64,000 bases of DNA from Unio delphinus (lineage: Eukaryota; Mollusca; Bivalvia; Unionida; Unionidae): positions 1,730,001 through 1,794,000 of the forward strand of contig JAQISU010000033.1 of NCBI GenBank assembly GCA_029339505.1, written 5' to 3'. The notes under the pieces were generated by a model. That model was given only the letters and a program-made list of their open reading frames with translations, had not been told where the DNA came from and made no database searches. Position numbers and translations under genes: made by a program. Below are positions 34,033 to 43,345 of the stretch, piece after piece; within the stretch, counting starts at the first letter, position 1; every line of letters begins with the position of its first letter.

Positions 34033-35729
34033 TTCCGATTGTAGCTGTATAAATATATCTATGGTTGCGGGTTATACAAAGGTGCGGGTTATGCCAACGA
34101 TTTTTTACACAAAACCCCAAAACCCGCGGGCTATATGAGGGTGCGGATTATCTGCGTGTGCGGGATATATGCGCGAAAATACGGTATCTCGTCATATGGA
34201 CGACATATTATTTAAACACTTCTTTGCAGTCTCGTTATATGAACGACACCTGCATAATTTTATTATTTATTTAGTAACTTTTTTGCAGTCTCGTTATATG
34301 AACGACACCTGCATAATTTTATTATTTATTTAATATCTTCTTTGCAGTCTCGTTATATGAACGACACCTGCATAATTTCATTCTACACAAATCTCGTTCC
34401 ATGAACGAGAGCTTCAGAATTTAGGTTTCACCATTGCATATATCTCGTCATATGGACGACATATTATTTAAACACTTCTTTGCAGTCTCGTTATATGAAC
34501 GACACCTGCATAATTGTATTATTTATTTAATAACTTCTTTGCAGTCTCGTTATATGAACGACACCTGCATAATTTTATTATTTATTTAATATCTTCTTTG
34601 CAGTCTCGTTATATGAATGACACCTGCATAATTTCATTCTACACAAATCTCGTTCCATGAACGAGAGCTTCAGAATTTAGGTTTCACCATTGCATATATC
34701 TCGTCATATGGACGACATATTATTTAAACACTTCTTTGCAGTCTCGTTATATGAACGACACCTGCATAATTTTATTATTTATTTAGTAACTTTTTTGCAG
34801 TCTCGTTATATGAACGACACCTGCATAATTTTATTATTTATTTAATATCTTCTTTGCAGTCTCGTTATATGAACGACACCTGCATAATTTCATTCTACAC
34901 AAATCTCGTTCCATGAACGAGAGCTTCAGAATTTAGGTTTCACCATTGCATATATCTCGTCATATGGACGACGTAATATTTATTTAAATATCTTCTTTGC
35001 AGTCTCGTTATATGAACGACACCTGCATAATTTCATTCTACACAAATCTCGTCCCATGAACGAGAACTTCAGAACTTAGGGTTCACAATTGCATATATCT
35101 CGTCATATGGACGACGTATTATTTATTTAATATCTTCTTTGCAGTCTCGTTATATGAACGACACCTGCATAAGTTCATTCTACACAAATCTCGTTCCATG
35201 AACGAGAACTTCAGAATTTAGGGTTCACAATTGCATATGTCTTGTTATATGGACGACGTATTAATTATGTAATATCTTCATTCTAGTCTCGTCATATTGA
35301 CGACGCATTCTTTTCATATTTGCATCTATCTCGTTATACGAGCCTTTTATATATATATTCATATTTGTAAATTCATTCATATACTTCTTTTTTGTCATTA
35401 CGTTACTGAAATTCATAGTTCCATGTTAGGAACATTTATATAAATAGATTTTTCTTATATTTTGTAAAATATTGGTGTCAGAGTTGATTTTTAAAATTGC
35501 GTTTATAAAATAAACATCTTATTAACGCAGTTGTGTTCCGTGTCTTCACTAATCCAGTCCCGACTCGGTCTATCATGTGACACCAATGAATCAATTATGT
35601 ATGTCAAACTTATTTTGTTCATACTAAGAGAATAATTATAGACACTGTATCAGATAATTAGATTCGGTGTCCATACTTACATTATATCAGATAATTAAAT
35701 ATTTACTTTCCACAGTATATTAATGTATT

Positions 35730-36902
35730 CCATACATGCCAACCCCTGACGAGAAAAAGGCGTAATCCAAGTGGTCAAACAGCGGAATCCAGGCAGAAAA
35801 AGCATAATCCACATATAACATGCTAAACTTTCAATAAACAATGATTTATTTGCCCCTCTCATATTTTCACATCCTTTACTGTTTTGAGTTTTCATATGCA
35901 GCACTTAGCTTTACACACATCGACTAGAATCCATCTTAAGACTTTAAGCGCCAAATATTAAAATTCTTTCCACACAGCCTGTAATAGATGTCATATGATG
36001 CTGGTGGCGATTTATTCTGCCCATGTGACTTCATATTTAGAGGATTTTTATTCTTTTTTTTGTTTGCTGTTTTCTAATCCATCTGTGAAATTTTGAAATT
36101 TTTGAAAGGAGATATTAATGCTTTCATATAGGCATCAACTAAAATAAAATATACTTTTTAGCACCAAATACCTTAAAACTGGTTCTGATGTAAATATGAA
36201 TTAGAATCTGAGCGTAAAGATTAAAATTAGAAAACCAGTCCTTTCTCTCCTCACTAAGCCATACAGATGCTATAAATAGAATTGAGGTTGAAGGTTTGAC
36301 AGTAGAACAAGTTTTGCTATAAATAGAACATTATACTGTTAGGAAAGTGTATACAAACCGCTCCGGTGGTCTAGTGGTTAGAGCGTCCGCCCCAGAAGCG
36401 GGAGGTCGTCGGTTCGATCCCCGGCTGAGTCATACCAAAGACTTACAAAAATGGTACTAACAGCTGCCTCGCTTGACGCTCAGCATTAAGAGGTTAGTGT
36501 TAGGACTGGTCGGCCTGGTGTCAGGATAATGTGACTGGGTGAGACATCATGCTACATGTCTGCGGCATGATGTCTCAGTGCTAGACATCACTATAAACTG
36601 CCTCACAGCAGACATCGTAGCGATATGACTGAAAAATTGTTAAAGCTACGTTAAAAATCCTAATCAAACAAACAAACAAACAAAAGTGTATACAAGTCCA
36701 CAGACAAGCGTACTCTTATAATGTAGTTACGTAAAAGCAGTCTTTTCTAAAATACGGTCTGTGGGATTTTTTTAAAATCTTAATACAAATGAGAAAACAA
36801 TTGATTTTTTGGGAAGTTGGATATATGGAAAAAGTGTAAGCCATATATGTTTACATTTACGTGTAATCTAGTGACCAAAAGCATAATGGTTAGCATGTAT
36901 GG
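35730..36902. mobile_element. TIR element X, copy 2, interrupted by a SINE
   Basis: Ends are ccatacatgccaacccctga on the left and aatggttagcatgtatgg on the right; inverting the right end gives ccatacatgctaacc. The body matches copy 1 at 25656-26436 along its length. Without the SINE and its target duplication it is about 834 bp. It has no coding capacity. Confidence 0.72.
36357..36682 (+). mobile_element. SINE family A, full length, with target duplication
   Basis: The tRNA-like head has A box tggtctagtgg and B box ggttcgatccc. A conserved body follows, with a perfect inverted pair (gagacatcatgc and gcatgatgtctc), then an acgttaaaaatcctaatc(aaac)n tail. It is flanked by a 13-bp duplication aaagtgtatacaa on both sides. 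Copy 1 of element X shows the uninterrupted site. The tRNA head is part of the SINE, not an independent tRNA gene. Confidence 0.93.
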
Positions 36903-37737
36903 TATTCAGATGAATTTGACAAAGCAATAATTACATTAGCTTTCATAACGATAAAGGAGTGTAATTATTGCTGAAGGAATATTTATTCATATTTGGGTGT
37001 AAAAATGTACAATTTTCAGATTAATGACGTTTTAACTGGTTTCATTTTCTTTAGAATTTTGAAACATCAAGTATGGGACAGTACATGCAATAACTTTCAA
37101 ATCTGCTGGGGTCTTTAGACAAGATTTCTGATTGCCACCTGCAAATTCATTTAGAACAGCCTTCTTAATATTAAATTATATCTGTTTAACTTTCCTTGCA
37201 TTAAAGATTAAGTTTTAAAAATACAATTATTAACAGATTTCGTCCTATTACTTTGGTTTGTCTTTTAAATCAATATTAATCCACACGACTGGATGTAAAA
37301 TTGGAAACAGTATGATTTTTTTTAAAAAGAGACTGCTTGTAAGAAAAAGCCCTACAAGTCTATAATAAATGGATACTCACAAATATTCATTTTTGTTGTC
37401 TTTTATCTATCAGTCACTCTTTCTATCTTAGCATCATATTATACTCCTTTTTAACCTGAAGTATGTTTATGTAATATACGTATGTGAACACATTCATTCG
37501 AGGATATACATACCCATGATCCAGATAAATGAGAAAGACACACATACAGACGGGCAGATAGGTGAGAACCACAAATGTCTTATACATGCATAGTGTCTAA
37601 CATAGATATATTTCCAAATTGTATACTCTAAAATTTCCATTTGTACATGCACCTGTCTGTTCAAGCACAGATGACATTTGTACATTTTAAAAGAAACTAA
37701 AGTTATTTCATGAAAAATATAATTAACATTATTATTA
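36903..37737. other. no recognised feature
   Basis: AT-rich stretch without a gene, repeat family or RNA that I can identify. Confidence 0.5.
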
Positions 37738-38366
37738 TATTAAATTATTTTCCTCGCAAGGCCGTCCTGACAAGAGCCAAGCGTGAAGATAAAGACGGTC
37801 TAGACAGGGGTGGAACACCTGTGACCGCGGTTGCCTGAGAAAATTTGGGCTGACTGTAATCTTCTTGGGTAGATCTACTGCCGAGATCGAGTAGATCAGA
37901 GACCCAAGAGTTGTTCCATCAGAGAGGGGCAATCAGGATCATCTGACAGTTATGACCCCTTAACCTCTGGATTATTTTCAGTACCAAGACCGTGGGAGGG
38001 TAGAATGCCCACAAGCCCTCCCAGCTGATTGACAGAGTGTCCACGGCCCAAGCTTCTGGGTCTGAAACAAGAGACGAAGGTGGGTAACTTGCGATTCCAC
38101 CTTGTTGCAAAAAGATCGATCATCGGACGCCCCCAAAGTGTACAGATCCGAAGAAAGACCAATTGATGGAGTGACCATTCCATGTGAATGACTTGACCTT
38201 TCCTGGATAGAGTGTCAGCCAAGACATTGAGTCTGCCCGGAATGTGTCTGATTTGCACATTGATGTGGAGATTGTCGCACCAATGTAGAAACTGCCAGAT
38301 CAGATTGCACAGGTCTGGTGATTTGGTGCCCCCTTGTTTGAGGAGGCAAGTCACCACCACAGAGTT
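37738..38366 (-). pseudogene. DIRS RNase H and following domain, broken
   Basis: The frame at 37950-38360 carries LLKQGGTKSPDL, IRHIPGRLNVLADTLSRKGQ and PMIDLFATRWNRKLPTFVSC. Downstream pieces in other frames carry DPEAWAVDTLSISWEGLWAF. This is the usual RNase H plus C-terminal text of DIRS pol. At least two frame changes separate the parts. The role would be removing the RNA strand during reverse transcription. Confidence 0.82.
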
Positions 38367-38439
38367 GTCTTAGATAATGAGGACAGTATTGCCTAAGAGT
38401 TGATCCTTCCAGAAATGAAAGGCATTGATGACAGCCTTC

Positions 38440-39341
38440 ATTTCTGAAAGGTTAATGTGGAGAGGGCTCTCCCCTTGCCCCCACGTGCCGCTGATGGTAT
38501 CGAAATGCGGCAACCGGTGGGCACCCCAACTTTACATACTGGCGGCGGTACATACCGTTATCTCCGCTTGGGGTATCTCCAGAGGAATCCCTGTGGATAG
38601 CCAACTGGGGTTGTGCCACTGACGCAAGAATGATCGTATCACGGTCATGATCATTATTATGTGATTGAGGGGACTTGGAAAATAATAAGGGCGCCATTGT
38701 GCTAGTAACGTCATTTGTAAGGGGCGAAAATAAAAAGACGGCCGAGCGTAATCAAGTCCGCTGCCACATTGAATAATCTGATAAGCAAAAGGGAGAATTT
38801 CCATGACTTGGTGGATAGGGATGTGAAAATATGCGTTGGTCATACAAGACTGATGGCATACCCATCACGTCGGATGGAAAGACGGATTGATCTCGCCATC
38901 GCCACATTGAATTTCAGTGGTAAAATGTATTGGTTGAGGCGACTCAGGGTGATGAACGGCCTCTTGATAAGATTGAGGGCTTTATTTAACTTTTTTTTTT
39001 TTTTGTAGAAAGCCATCCTTCTCCCGATCTGATGGTACATCCGTGAAGAGGGGAGAGAAGGACAGGAGAGGGGAATGGATAACTGAAATCCGAAGTCCCT
39101 CCGAAATGACCTGGATCACCCAATTGTTCTGAGGTAATAAAGTGGTCCAGTGGTCCTGACATTGCACGAGGCGGCCGCCACCAGGTAGGCTGTCTGCGGG
39201 TGGTGGAAAGGGTATGTCAACGTCTAGAGTTAGGTGGCTTGAAGGTGGAGAAACTTGGGTTCTTGCCGCTTCTGTATGATTGCCTCCTAGCTTGATTAGA
39301 CTGTCGTCTCCCAGCATTGGGTTGGGATCTATACTGCACAT
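38440..39341 (-). pseudogene. DIRS reverse transcriptase, broken
   Basis: 38982-39341 has GGRLVQCQDHWTTLLPQNNW and the PSDREKDGFLQ segment. 38840-39040 has LSRLNQYILPLKFNVAMARS and SIRLSIRRDGYAISL. 38532-38843 begins MTNAYFHIPIHQ, the motif A region with the catalytic Asp region altered (N for D at LTDAY). A run of about 13 T/A at 38989-39004 disrupts the frame. The polymerase is dead. Confidence 0.82.
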
Positions 39342-40030
39342 TTGATTGTAAGGATCCCTTTTTCCCTGGTCCGCCTATCATCCCTTCGCTGTGGCAGGGG
39401 ATAATTGTTTTGAAATGCCTGCGAAGGTTTGGCGGAGAGTTGGAGGGGCAGTTCCTGAGCTGCCTGCCTCCGAACTTCTTCAATTCTTCCCCCAAAGAGT
39501 AAAGGTGACCCAAACGGAGACATCCGTATCGCCAGAGTATGATGGGGCTTGAGCGACGTGGACCGCAGACATGCATCACGACGTATCAGGTCTAAGTTGG
39601 CAGAAGCAATCAACGCATTGGCCATGGAATGGTGAGCTGTCTTGTTAATAACTCTAGCAATCCGGGCCGTCGCTTCCCAAACGTGGTCATTGCTGGATTT
39701 TCCTGGGAGTCGGAAAATAGTTAGTGAAGCCAAGTCTAACATTGAAGATGTAGCGACTACGCTTTGATGTGGCATTGGAGATCAGTATTGAAGGCGTCTG
39801 ATTGAGTTTTGTACCAGCTACATTAGAACGTCGCTGTTACTTGACTTTCTGAATTTTGCCGACTGGGGAAGGAGCAGGAAGGACATCGTCTCTTTCTCCC
39901 ATTCAAGATCTACAGACGCCTTAACTTTGTAGTCTTGAATGGCAGTAGGAGGTGGTGGGCATTCTGAAGATGCCAACACCCTATAAATTTCTTCCACTGC
40001 GGCCTTGAAGCTAAACTCAGTCCGTTCCAT
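39217..40030 (-). pseudogene. DIRS ORF1 (gag-like) C-terminal part
   Basis: Three frames in series: 39818-40030 starts MERTEFSFKAAVEEIYRVLA; 39329-39775 carries IARVINKTAHHSMANALIAS and GSPLLFGGRIEEVRRQAAQE; 39217-39579 carries YRSQPNAGRRQSNQARRQSY. The basic Arg/Gln/Ser-rich end and the position directly ahead of the reverse transcriptase fit the ORF1 of DIRS elements. Confidence 0.65.
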
Positions 40031-40100
40031 GATTGGATCTGTGTAAGGCTGATTTACAATAGTTTCGTCACACTCACTGTGTGCCTAGTCGTATTCTGGT

Positions 40101-40180
40101 CAACGTTCCCCCTAACGTAATGCTTGCGCAGTGCAGCGAGCACTGCATGCACATCTACCATTCGTTTAGAGGGAACGTTG
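40101..40180. mobile_element. hAT-type MITE, 80-bp copy
   Basis: The ends CAACGTTCCCCCTAA and TTAGAGGGAACGTTG are inverted repeats. The flanks attctggt and gttctggt are an 8-bp target duplication with one difference. The inner part (gcacatctaccattcg, tgcttgcgcagtgcag) matches the 142-bp copy at 11148-11289. It is inserted in the DIRS ORF1 region. Confidence 0.88.
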
Positions 40181-40260
40181 GTTCTGGTACAGCTTGCATT
40201 TCTGAATAGAGCATACCAGGTGACATAGATGAAGCAATTCCGTCATCCTTGACAATTTCA

Positions 40261-40524
40261 CTAATTCTCCGTTGTGGACAAGCCGTGAACATATGGATGG
40301 ACGGCACTGCTGGCTGGTTTGTCTAGCGTATGGTCGGCCTGAATGTCAGCGACAGTCCAATGGCCTGGCTGAACAGATTTCTCACTAAAATCTCCATCAT
40401 AGTATTGGTACACCACTCCCTCGATAACTTTAACACATTGGGGTCCAAAAACATCGACCACACTATAATTGAGAGGCGAATAACCGAGGGACCTATAATA
40501 ACAAAAGGATCGATGCAGAGGCAA
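40261..40524 (-). pseudogene. repeat-bearing N-terminal segment of the putative DIRS ORF1, part 2
   Basis: The frame is open with YSPLNYSVVDVFGPQ, then VVYQYYDGDFSEKSVQPGHW. The YYDGDFSEKS motif also occurs, with changes, at 41661-42229. An acceptor-like ttgttattatag sits at its upstream edge. Assignment to the DIRS ORF1 is from position only (same strand, same direction, just upstream of MERTEF...). It could instead be a separate broken gene. Confidence 0.4.
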
Positions 40525-40724
40525 AAGGGTGGGTGGGTGGCAGATTATTTAGTTTTTAATACTCACTTTATAATCATGCTGTGATTAACTGTGAATAAAT
40601 ATCTCTTCATAATGGTGTAGTTTATTTTGTCCTCATAGAGTAACATTAATTTCAGGATAAATTACCATATACTGAGGAGTTAATCGAAAACATTATCCCA
40701 CGTGGTTTCCGTTTGATTACAGGT

Positions 40725-40785
40725 GTCTGACGTTTTATCAATAAAGTATGGCAAAATCTCTGACAACATGAATTCCCCTTATCGG

Positions 40786-40846
<61 letters not shown>

Positions 40847-40871
40847 GTATTTTATTGATAAAACGTCAGAC
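40725..40871. repeat. TA-rich foldback
   Basis: 24-bp arms (gtctgacgttttatcaataa at 40725 and its inverse ending at 40871) with one mismatch flank a (TA)n core of about 55 bp at 40788-40844. It resembles a small palindromic MITE or an expanded TA insertion. Confidence 0.75.
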
Positions 40872-41655
40872 TCTTGTGGTTCAATTAACACATGTACCGA
40901 TTCACACATTGTGTATTACGTCACTAATTTCTGTGCTGAATTGGATACATTCGTGTTTTATTGTTTGATCCAAATTAGACTTATTTGTTTAATACACAAG
41001 AAACAATGTTGATCGATCAATTCATATACTGTGTATATATTTGATTGCGGCAGAAGTAAAATGAAAAATTGAAAAAATGTAAATTAGAACATGATAATAC
41101 AATTGCCGGTTGTGATACGCTGGACAAATGACCAGACCTTTTGAAAAATCAGTTAATTTTGTGTTACTCCCCAATTTCTCTGCCGTCGAGCAAAATCATC
41201 ACTTGCTTGATTCCATGCACCGGACTTTGCCAAGTTTGTTGATTTAAACAAAGACAGCAGATAAATATGTTCTCACAGAAGTACTCACGGATTTTGATGT
41301 GACGGTTGATTGACTCTTTTGATAGAAAAGAACATGTTGCAATTATAATGTTTACATTGAAACAGAAATAAAGGATTACAATGTGGTTTTCACACAGCAA
41401 AAAATTTAATTGCTGTTTATTTCATTATCTGTTGTCACCTGTTAGCATTTACCGGACGTTTTCATTGATCGCTATTTCACCAGACTGTTTTTTATTTAAC
41501 GGCGTATTGCTGATGGGGGTATCAACAAATAAACCCGAATATAATGTGATATCTTATTTAGAATTTGCAAATTTCACAATATGGAATCGATCTTTGTGGG
41601 CATTAATCACTTTTTCTTATGATAAAACGAGAAATGTATTAAGATTTAATTTACC
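40872..41655. other. AT-rich insert of unknown nature
   Basis: Sequence between two parts of the repeat-bearing frames. It contains a 113-codon plus-strand frame at 41381-41722 (CLFHYLLSPVSIYRTFSLIA), hydrophobic by AT bias, with no recognised domain. It may be an intron or an insertion within the DIRS block. Confidence 0.4.
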
Positions 41656-41660
41656 AATTC

Positions 41661-42440
41661 TTATTGTAATTTTTTCAGCATATTTTGAAAGATTTTTAAA
41701 ATATATTTTATCTTTGGGTTAAAATCGGGATCCACACCAGACACCGCATTATAAGCAGGTTCGCGAGTTATCAGGGCACGAGTTATCGAGGGAGCGGTGT
41801 ATGTTGCCAATGTTACAGCTTGACGGGCAGATTTGTCACTAAAATCCCCATAAATCATAGTTGGTTGGCCCGTTTTAGCAACAAGGTCCTCATACTGGGA
41901 CGGCACTGCCGGCTGGTTTGTCTGGCGTGTGGTCCGTCTGAATGTCGGATACAGTCCGGCTATCACCGGTACCGGCCGCTCCAATGGCCTGGCTGTACGA
42001 ACAGATTTCTCACTAAAACCTCCGTCATAGTATTGGCATGTTGCCGGCGGTACAGCATGATGGACAGATTCGTCAAAAATCCCCGCAAATCATAGTTGGT
42101 CAGACCATTTGTATTAATAAGGTCCCCATGCTGGGATGGCTGGATGGCCGGTGATGTCGAGGTTGTACAATGAAATAGAAGATCCAATGATTCTGGTAAA
42201 AAAACCATGCATCCTGACTTACCATGCATCCTGACTTACAGGCCCGAAGGCCATGCTCGGACATGCGGGGAGACTTATGCCCACTGGGCAGCCTAATATT
42301 GGGGAAACACTCCCCCAAAGAGGTAATATCTAGCCTGATGTCAACAGCTGTGCCGTAGTTTCCTGGACCAAACGACACATCTGTTCAAAGTCGGACTGTT
42401 GTACCATGTCAACATTATTTTTGTCCATTGCCACATTGGC
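41661..42440 (-). pseudogene. repeat-bearing N-terminal segment of the putative DIRS ORF1, part 1
   Basis: On the minus strand a start at about 42432 gives MDKNNVDMVQQSDFEQMCRL and a helical stretch, soon stopped. Further down, frames show the repeat motif several times: NYDLRGF, QYYDGGFSEKS and PTMIYGDFSDKSARQA, the last preceded by SQYEDLVAKTG. Frame changes separate the copies. The motif Y-[YDG]-[DG]-G/D-F-S-[DE]-K-S is the most regular feature of the block. The function is unknown; a DIRS gag role is an inference. Confidence 0.4.
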
Positions 42441-42619
42441 TCTGTCCATGTATTACACACGCTGAATGGTATATATGATGTACACTTGGTACATGCAATA
42501 CAAGCATCATGGTTGTCTTCTTTTGTTTGAACTTTGTGCCTTTCATGCATTTGGTTGACATATCTATTGAAACGACAAAAGAAGAAAAACAAAGCACAAA
42601 TTAGCAATTCAGCACGTTA

Positions 42620-43340
42620 TTAATTCGCTAATACTACAACCGTTACTAACGGAATAAGCAAAATTATTCAGTGCCATGTTAACTCGTAAATGACAACACG
42701 AGTACTGCCATTAGCGTGTTGCAACATGGTCGTCAATAGACGAAGACCATAAAAGGTGACAAAGTCACTAATAATTTGAAAATATTGTAATATAATGTAT
42801 ACAACCTGTAGAAGAATAATTGTCCAACGCAATAATTCCAAATTTAACTTTGGATGGTCCGATTTTACACTAAGATGGCTTGGATTATATGGAGGTGTAA
42901 TTGTACGTTGTGAACAGTACAAGCTAAGCTTAAAAACTAGTGACACTTGGCAGTGGCAAGGGAAGGTAAGGGGCAAGAGTTATAGCTCTTTGTCTATAGG
43001 ACATAGACAGAAAAGATGAATTTTCGTCTTTTAGTAGGACTGGATTCGCAAGATAGCAGGCTTATATCCCTAACGTTAATGTTTATTGGGGAATGTATCC
43101 GAAGGAGAAACAGGTAACACCATATGCTTCTTTCAAATTCATGGTGGGACATAAAAAAATGGAAATGTAAGAAACTGGCCAATAAAAATAAGATAAAATA
43201 TTTATTTGGCTTTGATTTAAGACATATACTTGATATTGGGCTTTCATTCTGCAACTATAATTACTTTCAGAAATTTCTCTAATCTTTAGAATATTAATGA
43301 GAAATTTTCATGTGGCATGTAAGAGTTTATGTTGTCAAAC
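42620..43340. other. no recognised gene
   Basis: Mixed-composition DNA. A 102-codon minus-strand frame (42668-42976) and a 74-codon plus-strand frame overlap; neither shows a domain. Confidence 0.45.
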
Positions 43341-43345
43341 ATGTA

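Larger units (their letters stand above)
32701..34184 (-). mobile_element. pogo-like DNA transposon inserted in the satellite
   Basis: Both ends carry a perfect 25-bp inverted repeat starting CCGTATTTTCGCGCATATAT, flanked by a TA duplication. Removing the element and one TA restores cata-TA-tctcgtc, exactly the sequence in the neighbouring satellite units. Subterminal GTGCGGGTTAT-type repeats occur inside both ends. A pogo/psq-type DNA-binding domain is encoded on the minus strand but no DDE transposase domain is seen, so the copy is non-autonomous. Confidence 0.88.
32440..35345. repeat. palindrome-bearing satellite with 256-bp higher-order units
   Basis: The array is built of about 60-bp units (tctcgttatatgaacgacac, ctgcataattttattattta, ataacttctttgcag) and a longer variant that adds tctcgttccatgaacgagag and tctcgtcatatggacgac. 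The marker tctcgtcatatggacgac recurs at 34187, 34443, 34699 and 34955, an exact 256-bp period. Spacing then falls to about 143 bp (35098, 35240). Each unit carries short dyads with arms TCGTT/AACGA, TCGTTC/GAACGA or TCGTC/GACGA. A transposon at 32701-34184 interrupts the array. Confidence 0.92.
31262..35590. other. composite block with LTR-like edges around the palindrome satellite
   Basis: The left part has a good TATA context (ggggtatataaggacg near 31600), followed by cacgatccagtcttgtcgg. The right end has aataaacatcttattaacgc, then ccagtcccgactcggtctat and tgacaccaat, which resembles a polyadenylation/U5 border of an LTR. attggtgtca (about 35472) and tgacaccaat (about 35578) form an inverted pair. 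No gag or pol is present. A non-autonomous LTR-type carrier that has gained tandem repeats is one reading; it is not proven. Confidence 0.25.
37738..42620 (-). mobile_element. decayed DIRS-like retroelement
   Basis: Minus-strand element. A first ORF (gag-like) is scattered from about 42440 to 39230. The second ORF, with reverse transcriptase and RNase H, runs from about 39340 to 37740. The text matches the DIRS group: a GGRLVQ.QDHW...WV.QVISEG segment, the PSDREKDGFL border, LSRLNQYI, MTNAYFHIPIH, an RNase H-like HIPGRLNVLADTLSRKGQ and PMIDLFATRWNRKLP. Frames are broken many times. The tyrosine recombinase and terminal repeats are not seen. Inserted pieces include a hAT MITE and a TA-rich foldback. 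Confidence 0.8.

Noticed and set aside
32440..35345. A CRISPR-like array
   Set aside because: Units are contiguous tandem repeats without unique spacers, in an animal genome, and their dyads are internal to the unit.
36357..36432. A tRNA gene
   Set aside because: A and B boxes are present, but the segment is the head of a SINE with a body, a (aaac)n tail and target duplications, and the same head occurs inverted at 53.4 kb.
41800..41910. ITIM-like tyrosine motifs (SQYEDLV, MIYGDF) of an immune receptor tail
   Set aside because: The motif copies lie in broken frames just upstream of DIRS pol on the same strand, with no transmembrane segment, so a DIRS ORF1 is the simpler reading.
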